A DNA stretch of 36,606 nucleotides from an uncultured Methylococcaceae bacterium. Its GTDB lineage: Bacteria > Pseudomonadota > Gammaproteobacteria > Methylococcales > Methylomonadaceae. The position numbers and the translations under genes were made by a program. The stretch spans positions 1 to 36,606 of the forward strand of contig CAIPDT010000010.1 in NCBI GenBank assembly GCA_903863905.1. Reading direction: 5' to 3'. The notes under the pieces are model-generated. The model did not search any database, had not been told where the DNA came from, and saw nothing but the letters and a program-made list of their open reading frames with translations. Positions 18,097 to 27,047 of this stretch are shown here, in pieces (the stretch's first letter is position 1; each line of letters begins with the position of its first letter).

Positions 18097-18110
18097 TAAT
18101 AGGCACTCTA

Positions 18111-18707
18111 TTAAATTTTTAACAAGTGATAATAAGTCGTCAATGCTTGCACTGATGTCGCCTGCATTTTTTCCATAACACGAGATTTATGAACCTTAAC
18201 CATCGATTCTGAGATATCTAACTCATTCGCAATCTCTTTATTCATTTTACCTTTAGCTAAATGAATAAAAATTTCTTTTTCACGCGGCGTCAGACTACTG
18301 TAGTGATAATATAAGTTTGACTGTATGACTTCAGACTCAAGTACTTGATCAATTGATCTCATGAGTTCTTCTAATAAAAAGGGTTTAAGCAAAAAATCAA
18401 CCGCTCCCTGCTTCATACCCGTTATAATCTGTTCTGGATGACTTTGACCACTAATAAAAATAATAGGCATTAATAAGCCCTGTTTATTTAGTTGTTCTTG
18501 AAGTTCAATACCGCTCATTTCAGGCATTTGCATATCAAGTAACACCACAGAAGGTCGAGTAATATGATGAGTTTCTTCTAAAAAAATTGATGGCGAATAA
18601 AAATCCTTAACGCAATAGCCTAATTTTTTTAATGCCCCCACTAAAGACTTACGCATAGAGTCATCATCATCTATTAAATAGACAGTTCCTTTCTCTAATA
18701 ACTTCAT
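18111..18707 (-). CDS. FixJ/NarL-type response regulator
   Basis: Two-component regulator of 198 residues. The receiver domain (about 8-122) has the acidic pocket (DDDD at 13-16), phospho-acceptor Asp58 in LLDMQMPEMSG and the conserved lysine in LKPF. A LuxR-type helix-turn-helix follows (about 137-197; LTPREKEIFIHLAKGKMNKEIANELDISESMVKVHKSRV). FixJ/NodW members act as DNA-binding activators. It precedes the diguanylate cyclase gene by 14 bases; a partner kinase is not adjacent, although an orphan PAS kinase lies about 5 kb away. The gap of 70 bases before it holds no clear promoter. Confidence 0.92.
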   Translation of the reverse strand: MKLLEKGTVYLIDDDDSMRKSLVGALKKLGYCVKDFYSPSIFLEETHHITRPSVVLLDMQMPEMSGIELQEQLNKQGLLMPIIFISGQSHPEQIITGMKQGAVDFLLKPFLLEELMRSIDQVLESEVIQSNLYYHYSSLTPREKEIFIHLAKGKMNKEIANELDISESMVKVHKSRVMEKMQATSVQALTTYYHLLKI

Positions 18708-18777
18708 ATTTTCATTACTACATCTAAGAAAATTTTAACTTAACAGTTATGTTAATCACGTTTTAAGACTACTTAAT

Positions 18778-19572
18778 TTATTTTTTACCTATTTTGTAGG
18801 CACAAAAATCTCTCAATAAGATAGCTAATGAATCTCCGTTATCAACCGCTTTATTCGCCCACTCATAGGCTACAGTAAAATCTTGAGTTCCACCTAGTCC
18901 CTGCGCATACATTTGAGCCAAATTATATTGCGCATTCACATTACCCTGTTCGGCCGCTAACTCATACCACTTTAGTGCCAAAAAATAGTCTCGTAATACA
19001 CCCTGCCCTTCTTCGTACATCAAACCTAAAAAACTTTGTCCGTAACTATCGCCTTGCTCGGCCGATTTGCAACACCACTTAAAGGCTTCACTTAAGTTTT
19101 GCTCAACCCCTTCACCATAAAAATATAAGTAAGCTAAATTATACTGAGCGCTAGCATGACCTTGATGCGCCGCTAGTTCATACCAATAGCAGGCTGCTTT
19201 TATATCTTTAATAACATCGTCACCATTCGCATATAAATGTCCCAAATTATATTGAGAGGTAGTGTGACCTTGAGTCGCTGCTTGCTTATACCATTTAATG
19301 GCCTCAAGGATATCTCGCTTTACACCATAGCCTTGATCATACATCCAACCTAAACTACCTTGAGCAAAGGCATCACCTTGAAAGGCTGCTTTACGATACC
19401 AACTTAATGCCTGAGCATAATCTTGACTCGTGCCCACACCATACAAATGCATATCGCCCACTAAACACTGAGCACTCGATCGGCCTTGTTTAGCTTCTTG
19501 TAACGTATTATTGTAAGAAAGGATCTTTATAAAACGTAAAAACAAACGCCTGAAAACGTGTATTGTTAACAT
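18778..19572 (-). CDS. Sel1-repeat protein
   Basis: A 264-residue protein built from about six Sel1-like repeats of 36 residues, beginning near residue 31, with regular units such as AQGSLGWMYDQGYGVKRD and AQYNLAQMYAQGLGGTQD. These alpha-alpha hairpins act as protein-binding scaffolds. The first 30 residues are basic and hydrophobic (MLTIHVFRRLFLRFIKIL) but do not form a clean signal peptide, so location is unsure. Its role is unknown. It is transcribed with the same polarity as the regulator-cyclase pair but lies 70 bases upstream of it. Confidence 0.8.
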   Translation of the reverse strand: MLTIHVFRRLFLRFIKILSYNNTLQEAKQGRSSAQCLVGDMHLYGVGTSQDYAQALSWYRKAAFQGDAFAQGSLGWMYDQGYGVKRDILEAIKWYKQAATQGHTTSQYNLGHLYANGDDVIKDIKAACYWYELAAHQGHASAQYNLAYLYFYGEGVEQNLSEAFKWCCKSAEQGDSYGQSFLGLMYEEGQGVLRDYFLALKWYELAAEQGNVNAQYNLAQMYAQGLGGTQDFTVAYEWANKAVDNGDSLAILLRDFCAYKIGKK

Positions 19573-19677
19573 GATCTAATTAAGTTATTGTAAATTCTCA
19601 TCTATCAGTTATAAGCATTGGTTTTCTTTAACTATAAACACTTTTTACCCTAATGATATACTAGGTATTTATTTCTG

Positions 19678-19728
19678 TGTAGTGTCTCTAAGGCTACCTA
19701 GATAATAAATTTTATTATCTACACTACA
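19678..19728. repeat. Nested inverted repeat at the end of radA
   Basis: An outer repeat TGTAGTGT (19678-19685) / ACACTACA (19721-19728) encloses an inner perfect palindrome with arms AGATAATAAA (19700-19709) and TTTATTATCT (19711-19720) around one base. The outer right arm includes the radA stop codon. The arrangement could be the radA terminator or a remnant of a small mobile palindromic element. Confidence 0.6.
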
Positions 19729-21097
19729 TGTCCACCAATAAATCTAATGCCTCTGACAAAGTAGATACGCCATGAATCATCAAACCTTTAATAGCTGTTT
19801 TTGGCACATTCGCTTTAGGAATAATGGCCTTCTTAAAACCATGTTTAGCGGCATCGTTAAGACGCGCATGGCCATTAGCTACCGGTCTAATTTCACCACT
19901 TAAACCTATTTCTCCAAAAAAGAACACATCATGAGGGATGACTTTATCTTTTAAACTGGAAACTACACCTATCACAATCGCCAAATCTGAACTGGTTTCA
20001 GTAACCTTGATACCTCCGACTACGTTGGCATAAATTTCATCTTGAGCGGTAAAAATCCCACCATGACGCGATAAAACCGCCAGTAACATGGCCAACCGAT
20101 TTTGATCGAACCCAACCGCCAATCGTCTAGGATTACCGTATTGACAATCGGTCACTAAAGCCTGAATCTCAACCAACAATGGTCGAGTACCTTCCCATAA
20201 CACTGTCACCACACTCCCTGAGGACGGTTTTTCAGCTCGATTTAAAAACATAGCGGACGGATTTTTAACTTCTTTTAAACCAGAACTGTCCATCGCAAAA
20301 AAGCCTAACTCACCCACACTACCAAACCGATTCTTATCGGCTCTTAATACTCTAAAGCGGGCATCATCGGTTGAACCCAACATAACCTGGGTATCGACTA
20401 TATGACTTAAGGTCATAGGACCTGCCAAGGATTGATCCTTAGTCACATGCCCCACCATAAAAATAGACACGTGATGTTTTTTGGCATACTGAGTCAAATA
20501 ACTGGCTGACTCCCGCACCTGAGACACGGAACCCGGTGCAGAATCTGCTTCTTGGGTATGCATCACTTGAATCGAATCAATCACCAAGATATGAGGCTTA
20601 ATTTCATCCAAGATGTCACAAATACGCTGTACTGATGTTTCCATTAACATCATGATTTTTTCAGCCGGCAACTTTAACCGTAAAGCCCGCTCTGCGATTT
20701 GTTGCAAAGATTCTTCTCCTGAGACATAAAGCACACTAATATCTCTTGCGGCAATGTTAGCAATCGCCTGCAATAGTAAAGTGCTCTTACCGGCCCCGGG
20801 CGCTCCACCAATCAGCACCACACTGCCTCGGACAATCCCACCGCCTAAGACTCGATCAAATTCTGCAATACCCGTTGAAATCCGCTCTGCTTGTGATAAA
20901 TTTACCTCAGATAACAACTTTACTTCTGATCGACTCCCCGCATAACCTGATCGACTACTTCGTTCGGCTGTTGTTGAACCTAAACGAACTTCTTTAATCG
21001 TGTTCCATTCACCACAACTGGTGCATTGTCCACCCCAACGAGGATAATCGGCACCACATTGATCACACACAAAGGCAGTTTTAAGTTTTTTACTCAT
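19724..21097 (-). CDS. radA: DNA repair protein RadA
   Basis: RecA-related ATPase that promotes branch migration in recombination repair; cytoplasmic. The N-terminal C4 zinc finger is present (Cys11, Cys14, Cys25, Cys28). The ATPase core has Walker A GGAPGAGKST (97-106) and the RadA motif KNRFG (255-259). The C-terminal part (about 300-457) is the Lon-like domain. At 457 residues it is nearly the E. coli length (460). The gene is monocistronic and divergent from the OmpR-type regulator. Confidence 0.97.
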   Translation of the reverse strand: MSKKLKTAFVCDQCGADYPRWGGQCTSCGEWNTIKEVRLGSTTAERSSRSGYAGSRSEVKLLSEVNLSQAERISTGIAEFDRVLGGGIVRGSVVLIGGAPGAGKSTLLLQAIANIAARDISVLYVSGEESLQQIAERALRLKLPAEKIMMLMETSVQRICDILDEIKPHILVIDSIQVMHTQEADSAPGSVSQVRESASYLTQYAKKHHVSIFMVGHVTKDQSLAGPMTLSHIVDTQVMLGSTDDARFRVLRADKNRFGSVGELGFFAMDSSGLKEVKNPSAMFLNRAEKPSSGSVVTVLWEGTRPLLVEIQALVTDCQYGNPRRLAVGFDQNRLAMLLAVLSRHGGIFTAQDEIYANVVGGIKVTETSSDLAIVIGVVSSLKDKVIPHDVFFFGEIGLSGEIRPVANGHARLNDAAKHGFKKAIIPKANVPKTAIKGLMIHGVSTLSEALDLLVDM

Positions 21098-21135
21098 AGT
21101 TTCTTTTTCACAATGCTTAAGGCTAGTCTAATATA

Positions 21136-21165
21136 ACAATTTAAAAACCGCACGTTTTAAATTGT
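21136..21165. promoter_or_regulatory. Perfect 11-bp inverted repeat upstream of radA
   Basis: ACAATTTAAAA (21136-21146) and TTTTAAATTGT (21155-21165) are separated by eight bases. The repeat is 38 bases before the radA start and could be an operator for radA or for the divergent regulator gene. It is not followed by a T-run in a terminator position. Confidence 0.5.
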
Positions 21166-21261
21166 ATCAATTTGTAACAGTCAAGAATGAGTCATTGCAA
21201 ACCCGCCTATCAACCTCACTTCTTAAACAACCAATGAACAATCCTAACCACTGATTATCCC

Positions 21262-21278
21262 TGTTACAGAATGTTACA
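21262..21278 (+). promoter_or_regulatory. Candidate OmpR-type operator
   Basis: TGTTACA occurs at 21262-21268 and 21272-21278, exactly ten bases apart, the geometry of tandem half-sites for OmpR/PhoB-type regulators. A third, similar GTTAC is at 21292-21296, and an inverted copy TGTAACA at 21173-21179 lies toward radA. The gene at 21430 encodes such a regulator, so autoregulation is plausible. The remaining bases of the 332-base gap show no other structure I can name. Confidence 0.5.
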
Positions 21279-21429
21279 ATTAACTTCTTGAGTTACGGCA
21301 ACACAACAATTAAGATGTAGTACACTGTAAAGACGTGTAATTCACTATCACTATGCCATTCCATCAACACAGAATGTAATAAAAATAGCCAATTATAAAC
21401 AATAACTTAAAAATAATTCCTAAACTAAC

Positions 21430-22146
21430 ATGCGTGATTTAAAAATATTGATTATTGATGATGATAAACGTATCAGATCATTATTAGAACGTTATTTAGG
21501 TGAGCAAGGGTTTATCGTCGATAGTGTTGCTGACGGTGAACAAATGAAAAGCAAGCTTGAATATGCTCATTATGATTTATTGATATTAGATTGGATGTTA
21601 CCCGGAGAAAGCGGTCTCTCTTTATGCCAAAACCTCAAAGCCAAAGCCTCAAGCCCCGCCATTATTATGCTAACAGCAAATGGTTCTGAAAATGATCGTA
21701 TTTCTGGATTAGAAGCGGGGGCCGATGATTATTTACCCAAACCCTTTAACCCAAGAGAACTTATCGCTCGAATTCATGCGGTTTTAAGACGAAAACCCTT
21801 AATTAGTCCGACCTCCTTAAATCAAAAAAAGTCCATCAAATTTGGGCCTTATCGGTTGGACGGTATCAAACGCTCTTTGTACCAAAATGAACACCTGGTT
21901 ACCTTAACTTCAACAGAGTTTTCTTTACTTAATTTACTCGCCAATCATTTAGGCATACCTATGACCCGAGAAAAAATAAGTCTCTTACTACAAGGCAAAA
22001 ATTACAGCGCTGAGGATCGTTGGCTTGATATTCAAGTCTCCAGATTACGACGTATCTTAGAACAAGACCCTTCAAATCCAACTTATCTTCAAACGATTAG
22101 AGGGGTAGGTTATATATTAGTTGACGATGACACCCCTGTTAATTAA
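21430..22146 (+). CDS. OmpR/PhoB-family response regulator
   Basis: A 238-residue two-component regulator. The receiver (1-122) has DDD at 10-12, phospho-acceptor Asp54 in LLILDWMLPGESG and the invariant lysine in LPKPF. The winged helix (about 135-232) ends with RGVGYIL, the usual signature. The sensor kinase follows three bases downstream, so the two form an operon. The resemblance to E. coli OmpR is good in layout, but the regulon here is unknown. Confidence 0.93.
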   Translation: MRDLKILIIDDDKRIRSLLERYLGEQGFIVDSVADGEQMKSKLEYAHYDLLILDWMLPGESGLSLCQNLKAKASSPAIIMLTANGSENDRISGLEAGADDYLPKPFNPRELIARIHAVLRRKPLISPTSLNQKKSIKFGPYRLDGIKRSLYQNEHLVTLTSTEFSLLNLLANHLGIPMTREKISLLLQGKNYSAEDRWLDIQVSRLRRILEQDPSNPTYLQTIRGVGYILVDDDTPVN

Positions 22147-22149
22147 ACC

Positions 22150-23445
22150 ATGACGTTTTTACCTAAAACGCTATTTGGACGTCTTCTATTAATGGCAACT
22201 TTAACGCTAGGATTGACCGTTTTTTTAATGCGAGGCGTTGTTACTTTTGTTATCAATGAAACTGGAGGACATATTCTCGGCGAGATATCCAATGGATTGC
22301 TCACCCTCACTGAGTACAATGTCTTACAACAAAAGCCAGAAGACACGCTAAAACTCTTTGAGAAAATACAATCACAAACAAGCCTCATCTTTATTCCCAA
22401 TGCAGACGAAATGTGGGATCCTTTACCCAATCTACCCACCATATTGGCTTGGCAAAAAAATCTTGAAGCTTATCATGCCAATAGCCAATTGCGTTATCAA
22501 ACAACACCTCATCACATACTTTGGTTAATACACACCCAAAAACCGCAGTTTTCTATAGGGCTTCCTCTACAAAAGCCACTAGATCGCATGGTATATTATT
22601 TATGGTTTTACCTCATTCTTTTATTCGTTTCAATTCCAGCAACTTATGTCTTTACTCGCTATCTAATTACGCCCTTAAAAGACTTAGTGAAGGCCGCGCA
22701 CGACTTAGGAAAAAACATTAGTGTTATCAATATAAATCCCACTGGGCCTGAAGAAATAAAAGCAGTCACTATTGCTATCAATACGATGAGTCAAAATTTA
22801 ATGCGCACGATCAAAGAACAAGAATTTCTTCTAGGCAGTATATCCCATGATCTACGCACGCCTTTAACTCGCATTCGCTTAGCCACCGAATTAATGTCTA
22901 CTGAATCAGAAGACTTAGTCACTGGCATCACTGACGACATAGCAGAAATAAATAGTGTTTTACAACGTTTTATTGAACTCGCCAAAATTAATATTGAAGA
23001 ATCTGAACCCTGGGCAACGGGAAATCTGCATGATTTAATAAATGAAGTGAGCGCCAAATACCAAAGAGCTAATATTCCTATCAAGGTTATACTAAGCGAA
23101 GGCGACAAAGTGCGCTATAAAATAAGTGCGTTACGACGTTTTTTATACAATGTGATTGATAACAGCATCAAATACGGAGGGGGTGACATTACTATTAGGA
23201 CTTACTATCAAAACCAACAGCTAGAATTACGTCTTTTTGATCAAGGTAACGGATTTTCAAACACAACCGACCGTCTCTACTCACCTCAGGATGATATTAA
23301 AAGTCAAGATGCAAGCCATGGTTTAGGTTTACTCATTATTCAACGCATTGCCAAAATGCACAATGCCGAAGTTACTTTTAGAAATAGACCAGAAGGGGGC
23401 GCCGAAACCACTTTGCGGTTAAGAACGGTAAAATCGGAGTGTTAA
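22150..23445 (+). CDS. EnvZ-type sensor histidine kinase
   Basis: A 431-residue inner-membrane kinase. Membrane segments are at about 10-35 and 148-168, enclosing a periplasmic domain of about 110 residues. HAMP follows (169-222). The dimerisation domain has His233 in SISHDLRTPLTRIRLA; the ATPase domain has an N-box (NVIDNSIKYGG), G1 (DQGNG) and G2 (GLGLLI). Partner of the preceding regulator. The 3' end runs 27 bases into the opposite-strand PAS kinase gene, so both coding ends overlap. Confidence 0.93.
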   Translation: MTFLPKTLFGRLLLMATLTLGLTVFLMRGVVTFVINETGGHILGEISNGLLTLTEYNVLQQKPEDTLKLFEKIQSQTSLIFIPNADEMWDPLPNLPTILAWQKNLEAYHANSQLRYQTTPHHILWLIHTQKPQFSIGLPLQKPLDRMVYYLWFYLILLFVSIPATYVFTRYLITPLKDLVKAAHDLGKNISVININPTGPEEIKAVTIAINTMSQNLMRTIKEQEFLLGSISHDLRTPLTRIRLATELMSTESEDLVTGITDDIAEINSVLQRFIELAKINIEESEPWATGNLHDLINEVSAKYQRANIPIKVILSEGDKVRYKISALRRFLYNVIDNSIKYGGGDITIRTYYQNQQLELRLFDQGNGFSNTTDRLYSPQDDIKSQDASHGLGLLIIQRIAKMHNAEVTFRNRPEGGAETTLRLRTVKSEC

Positions 23446-25071
23446 CTCTGCCCCTTGCCGATCAGATCTATTACGTACCGAAATTGCGCCATTATGATTC
23501 TCCATAATCGCCCGACTCAACCATAAACCTACGCCCATACCTTGAGTTTTAGTCGTTTGAAATAACTCAAACCGCTTTTTTAAGATACAAGGATCAAAAC
23601 CAGGCCCGGTATCTTGAATCTTAACCAAAATAAACTCTTCATTTAAATATTTTAACAGCACTTCAATTTCTCTCGGTCCTTGATGATTTCTAAGTGCGTC
23701 AATAGCATTATTAAACGCATTTAAAAACACCATCTCCACCTGCCCCAAATCGCCCTTAATAAACACCTCCTTATTAGTTATAATCCGCAAGGTAATGTCA
23801 TTATTAGCAATCTCTCTGGAAACCATGTCACAGACATCATCTAAAACCTCTGATAAATTGACATCTAAAAACTCAGAACCACCCTGTAAAAATAATTTAC
23901 GAAGGCGCGTTACCACGGTCGCGGCACGGGCATTATCTTTTAAAATTTGATCCGATAGCTCCTGCATTTTAACCACGACGTCACTGTCGATAGACTCTTT
24001 CAACTCATCAAGTTCTAACTTTAACATTTGAGTATTAATACTCATGGCGCCTAAGGGATTATTAATTTCATGGGCTAAAGAACTTACCAAATTACCCATA
24101 CTATTGGCCTTGGTCACCACCGCCATTGACTTAAGCAATTGGTTTTTTTCGAAGACTGTTTTTTCGAGGGTTAAATTTAATTGCTCCATCTCTTTAAACC
24201 TCAATATTTGCTCATTCGCCATGGCAATATCTATTCCCCTTTTAATTGCCACGCGCTCAGCTTGTTTGCGTTGACTAATATCTAAAAAAGACACTAAGAG
24301 TAAACCGTCAGAAATATTAGCACTCACCAACACATCTAAACGTGTTCCATCCTTATGCGCAATCAAAAACTCTTTAGTGGGTATGCTAATGTACTGTTCT
24401 TTAAAATTATTAATATTACTTAAAATAGATCGCCACCAAGAAAATACATATTGCCGATACTCTTCTTCAGGGAAAGCTTTATGAAACAAATCTTGTAATA
24501 GGGACACCTCTTCCAAGGTATAGCCAAACGTACGCACAAAGTATTTATTCACAAATAAAACTTCTCGCATTAATCGAGTCGGTTTAACTGCCAACCAAAA
24601 CACTGGAATAGGAATATTATTAAGAATACTTTGAGTTTTTTGATTATGTGTTTCAAGTTCATGCTTAGCCTTTCTTAATTTCCCAGCGTAAATAAATACA
24701 CACAGAGTCAAGAATAAAGAAACCACAACCAACAAGAAAGATAAGCGATAATAATCAAAGGCCTCTTGCTTTACATAAGCAGTCTGTTTAACAGGCCACC
24801 GCTCTAAAATTTTAACCGGAGCCCCATCAGCATTTAGCTTTAATTTAAGGCCCTCATCAATATTCGCTTTTTTTATAATCGCACGGGTACTATCGATAAC
24901 TATCCCATCTGGCTTAATACCATCTAAATAACTAAAAGGTGGATAATTATCATGATTGCCTAAAAAGAGCATTTTACTCGATGGTTTTATACCCTCTTCC
25001 GCTTGGGCTTGTATCACCATTGAGCACATAAAAACCAGCATAACTAAAAGGTGCTGTAAAATAAATTTCAT
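23419..25071 (-). CDS. PAS histidine kinase with shortened SBP-type sensor
   Basis: A 550-residue NtrB-like kinase. A signal peptide (1-24) is followed by a residual bacterial extracellular solute-binding domain (about 35-92): NHDNYPPFSYLDG is its typical N-terminal strand, while KLNADGAPVKILERW matches the C-terminal end. A normal domain has about 220 residues, so the middle seems deleted in frame. One membrane segment (109-129), a PAS domain (about 145-268), a coiled region, HisKA with His334 in SLAHEINNPLGA, then an N-box, G1 DTGPGF and G2 GMGVGLW. The catalytic parts look intact. No regulator is adjacent. Confidence 0.88.
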   Translation of the reverse strand: MKFILQHLLVMLVFMCSMVIQAQAEEGIKPSSKMLFLGNHDNYPPFSYLDGIKPDGIVIDSTRAIIKKANIDEGLKLKLNADGAPVKILERWPVKQTAYVKQEAFDYYRLSFLLVVVSLFLTLCVFIYAGKLRKAKHELETHNQKTQSILNNIPIPVFWLAVKPTRLMREVLFVNKYFVRTFGYTLEEVSLLQDLFHKAFPEEEYRQYVFSWWRSILSNINNFKEQYISIPTKEFLIAHKDGTRLDVLVSANISDGLLLVSFLDISQRKQAERVAIKRGIDIAMANEQILRFKEMEQLNLTLEKTVFEKNQLLKSMAVVTKANSMGNLVSSLAHEINNPLGAMSINTQMLKLELDELKESIDSDVVVKMQELSDQILKDNARAATVVTRLRKLFLQGGSEFLDVNLSEVLDDVCDMVSREIANNDITLRIITNKEVFIKGDLGQVEMVFLNAFNNAIDALRNHQGPREIEVLLKYLNEEFILVKIQDTGPGFDPCILKKRFELFQTTKTQGMGVGLWLSRAIMENHNGAISVRNRSDRQGAELTLRFYRS

Positions 25072-25115
25072 AAAAATGGATCAGTAGACTGAGTGATAAA
25101 ATACACAAACGTTCA

Positions 25116-25142
25116 AGATTAAACTGTATTGTAGTTTAATCT
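25116..25142. promoter_or_regulatory. Perfect 10-bp inverted repeat between the PAS kinase and ABC exporter genes
   Basis: AGATTAAACT (25116-25125) and AGTTTAATCT (25133-25142) enclose seven bases. It sits centrally in the 110-base gap between the divergent start codons. A dimeric repressor or activator acting on both genes is a reasonable reading. No candidate regulator is known. Confidence 0.5.
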
Positions 25143-25181
25143 CCTCTAAACCCTAAATCATAAACATCCCAACTAACACGA

Positions 25182-26936
25182 ATGGATATCTTATTTAAAG
25201 AATACTGCAAAGTCGTTTGGCAAAAAAAAGGCTATTTTCTCATGGCGTTATTCGCGTTAGGGTGCTCTATTACTCTCGACTTATCCGCACCGCTTTATTA
25301 TAAAAACATTGCTAATGGCTTAGCCTTACCGTATTCAGACGCCACCCTGGCGTTATTACTGGATAATCTAAAAACAATAGCGTTTATTTATGCAGGCGTC
25401 TGGGTGTCGTGGCGTTTACTCGAAATCGCCATTGTGCCTTTAGATGGGGGTGGTATTAATCTTTTAGAAAAACGCTGTTTTGATATCCTCAAACAACAGA
25501 AATACGCTTTCTTTGAAGATCGTTTTTCGGGCAGCCTGATTAAGCAAGCGAATCGTTTTTCACGTTCTTTTGAAACTATCATGGACTGGTTTTTGTTTCA
25601 ATTTTACATGAACATTATCGCGATTATTATTTCCTTTACCTTATTTTATCAACAACAACCCGATTTTGCGTTTTACTTTTTACTCTGGGTTGTTCTGTTC
25701 ATCGGTTGGAATATAGGTTTTTCCCTTTGGAAAATGCGCTTTGATCAAGCGGTCGCCGAAGCGGATTCTATTGTCGGCGGGGGGTATTCAGACGCTATTA
25801 GTAATATATTTATCGTTAAAAGCTTTGCTTTGGAGTACAAAGAACAACACCTCATTAATAAAGCCTCTGACCGCGTTTATCAAAAGAAAAAAATTGCCTG
25901 GTTCTTTACCTTCTTCTCCTTTGCCATCCAAGGTCTAATGACTTTTGGTATTGAGCTATTTTTTGTGTATCTAATGATCCAAAAATGGCGCTTAGGCACG
26001 TTTGAAGTGGGCCTGTTTGTTTTATTTCAATCCATTATGATTATCTTAATTCAACGCTTATGGGAGTTTGGCCGCAATATAAGAACCCTATTTACAGCAC
26101 TAGCCGATGCCTCCGAAATGTCGGAAGTATTTAGACAACAAGATATTGAAGCCGATCATCCTGCCGCACAACCCCACACCATACAACACGGCCAAATTGA
26201 CTTTAATCACATTCACTTTAGTTATAAACCTGATAACGCCCACCCTATTTCCTTATTTAATGACTTCTCATTACACATTAAAGCCGGTGAAAAAATCGCC
26301 TTAATTGGTCATTCGGGTTCGGGTAAATCGACTCTGACTAAATTGCTCTTTCGGTTTTTAGAGCCACAACAAGGAGACCTGTGCTTTGATGGCATCGCGG
26401 CTCAACACTTTACCTTGCAAGCCTTACGGCAACAAATTTCGATGGTGCCTCAACAACCCGAATTATTTCACCGCTCTATTCGAGATAATATTTCCTTAGG
26501 TGACCCCATCAGCGATGAACAACTGCTGGATGTCGCTCAAAAAGCCCGGTGTCTGGATTTTATCCAAGCTTTACCAGAAGGGTTTGATACCTTAGTGGGC
26601 GAGCGGGGTGTTAAACTCTCCGGCGGTGAAAGACAACGTATTGCCATTGCCAGAGCCTTTTTAGAAGATGCGCCTATTGTCATCTTAGATGAAGCCACCA
26701 GCGCTTTGGACTCACTGACCGAGAAACAAATTCAAGTGGCTATCTTTGAGTTAATCAAAGATAAAACCGCCCTCGTGATTGCTCATCGACTCTCGACTAT
26801 TTTAAGTATGGATCGAATTATTGTTTTAGAACAAGGTCGGATTATTGAACAAGGCAACCATCAAGAACTATTAAACCTTCACGGTCAATATTATGCGATG
26901 TGGCAACATCAAAGCAGTCACTTTATAATCGACTAA
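25182..26936 (+). CDS. ABC exporter, MsbA-like fused transmembrane and ATPase domains
   Basis: A 584-residue half-transporter; two copies form the exporter. Residues 1-310 are the six-helix membrane domain. The ATPase domain (about 335-584) has Walker A GHSGSGKST (376-384), Q-loop VPQQPELF, signature LSGGERQ (479-485), Walker B IVILDE (499-504) and the H-loop (His535). The exported substrate is not readable; relatives include multidrug and lipid exporters. No clear Shine-Dalgarno sequence precedes the ATG. It could serve the surface glycan block, but that is only a guess. Confidence 0.9.
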   Translation: MDILFKEYCKVVWQKKGYFLMALFALGCSITLDLSAPLYYKNIANGLALPYSDATLALLLDNLKTIAFIYAGVWVSWRLLEIAIVPLDGGGINLLEKRCFDILKQQKYAFFEDRFSGSLIKQANRFSRSFETIMDWFLFQFYMNIIAIIISFTLFYQQQPDFAFYFLLWVVLFIGWNIGFSLWKMRFDQAVAEADSIVGGGYSDAISNIFIVKSFALEYKEQHLINKASDRVYQKKKIAWFFTFFSFAIQGLMTFGIELFFVYLMIQKWRLGTFEVGLFVLFQSIMIILIQRLWEFGRNIRTLFTALADASEMSEVFRQQDIEADHPAAQPHTIQHGQIDFNHIHFSYKPDNAHPISLFNDFSLHIKAGEKIALIGHSGSGKSTLTKLLFRFLEPQQGDLCFDGIAAQHFTLQALRQQISMVPQQPELFHRSIRDNISLGDPISDEQLLDVAQKARCLDFIQALPEGFDTLVGERGVKLSGGERQRIAIARAFLEDAPIVILDEATSALDSLTEKQIQVAIFELIKDKTALVIAHRLSTILSMDRIIVLEQGRIIEQGNHQELLNLHGQYYAMWQHQSSHFIID

Positions 26937-27047
26937 TACGCCCCTCTTAAGACATTAACGCTGCGTTGCTGTAACGAAAAGTTTCCTTATCAGGCGACTT
27001 CCCTGTAAAATTATAAAATTTTTATTTATCAATGGAGTAACACCCAA

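Noticed and set aside
22143-22442. Antisense open frame at the start of the EnvZ-type gene
   Set aside because: It mirrors a region with clear membrane-segment coding on the plus strand and lacks protein-like features.
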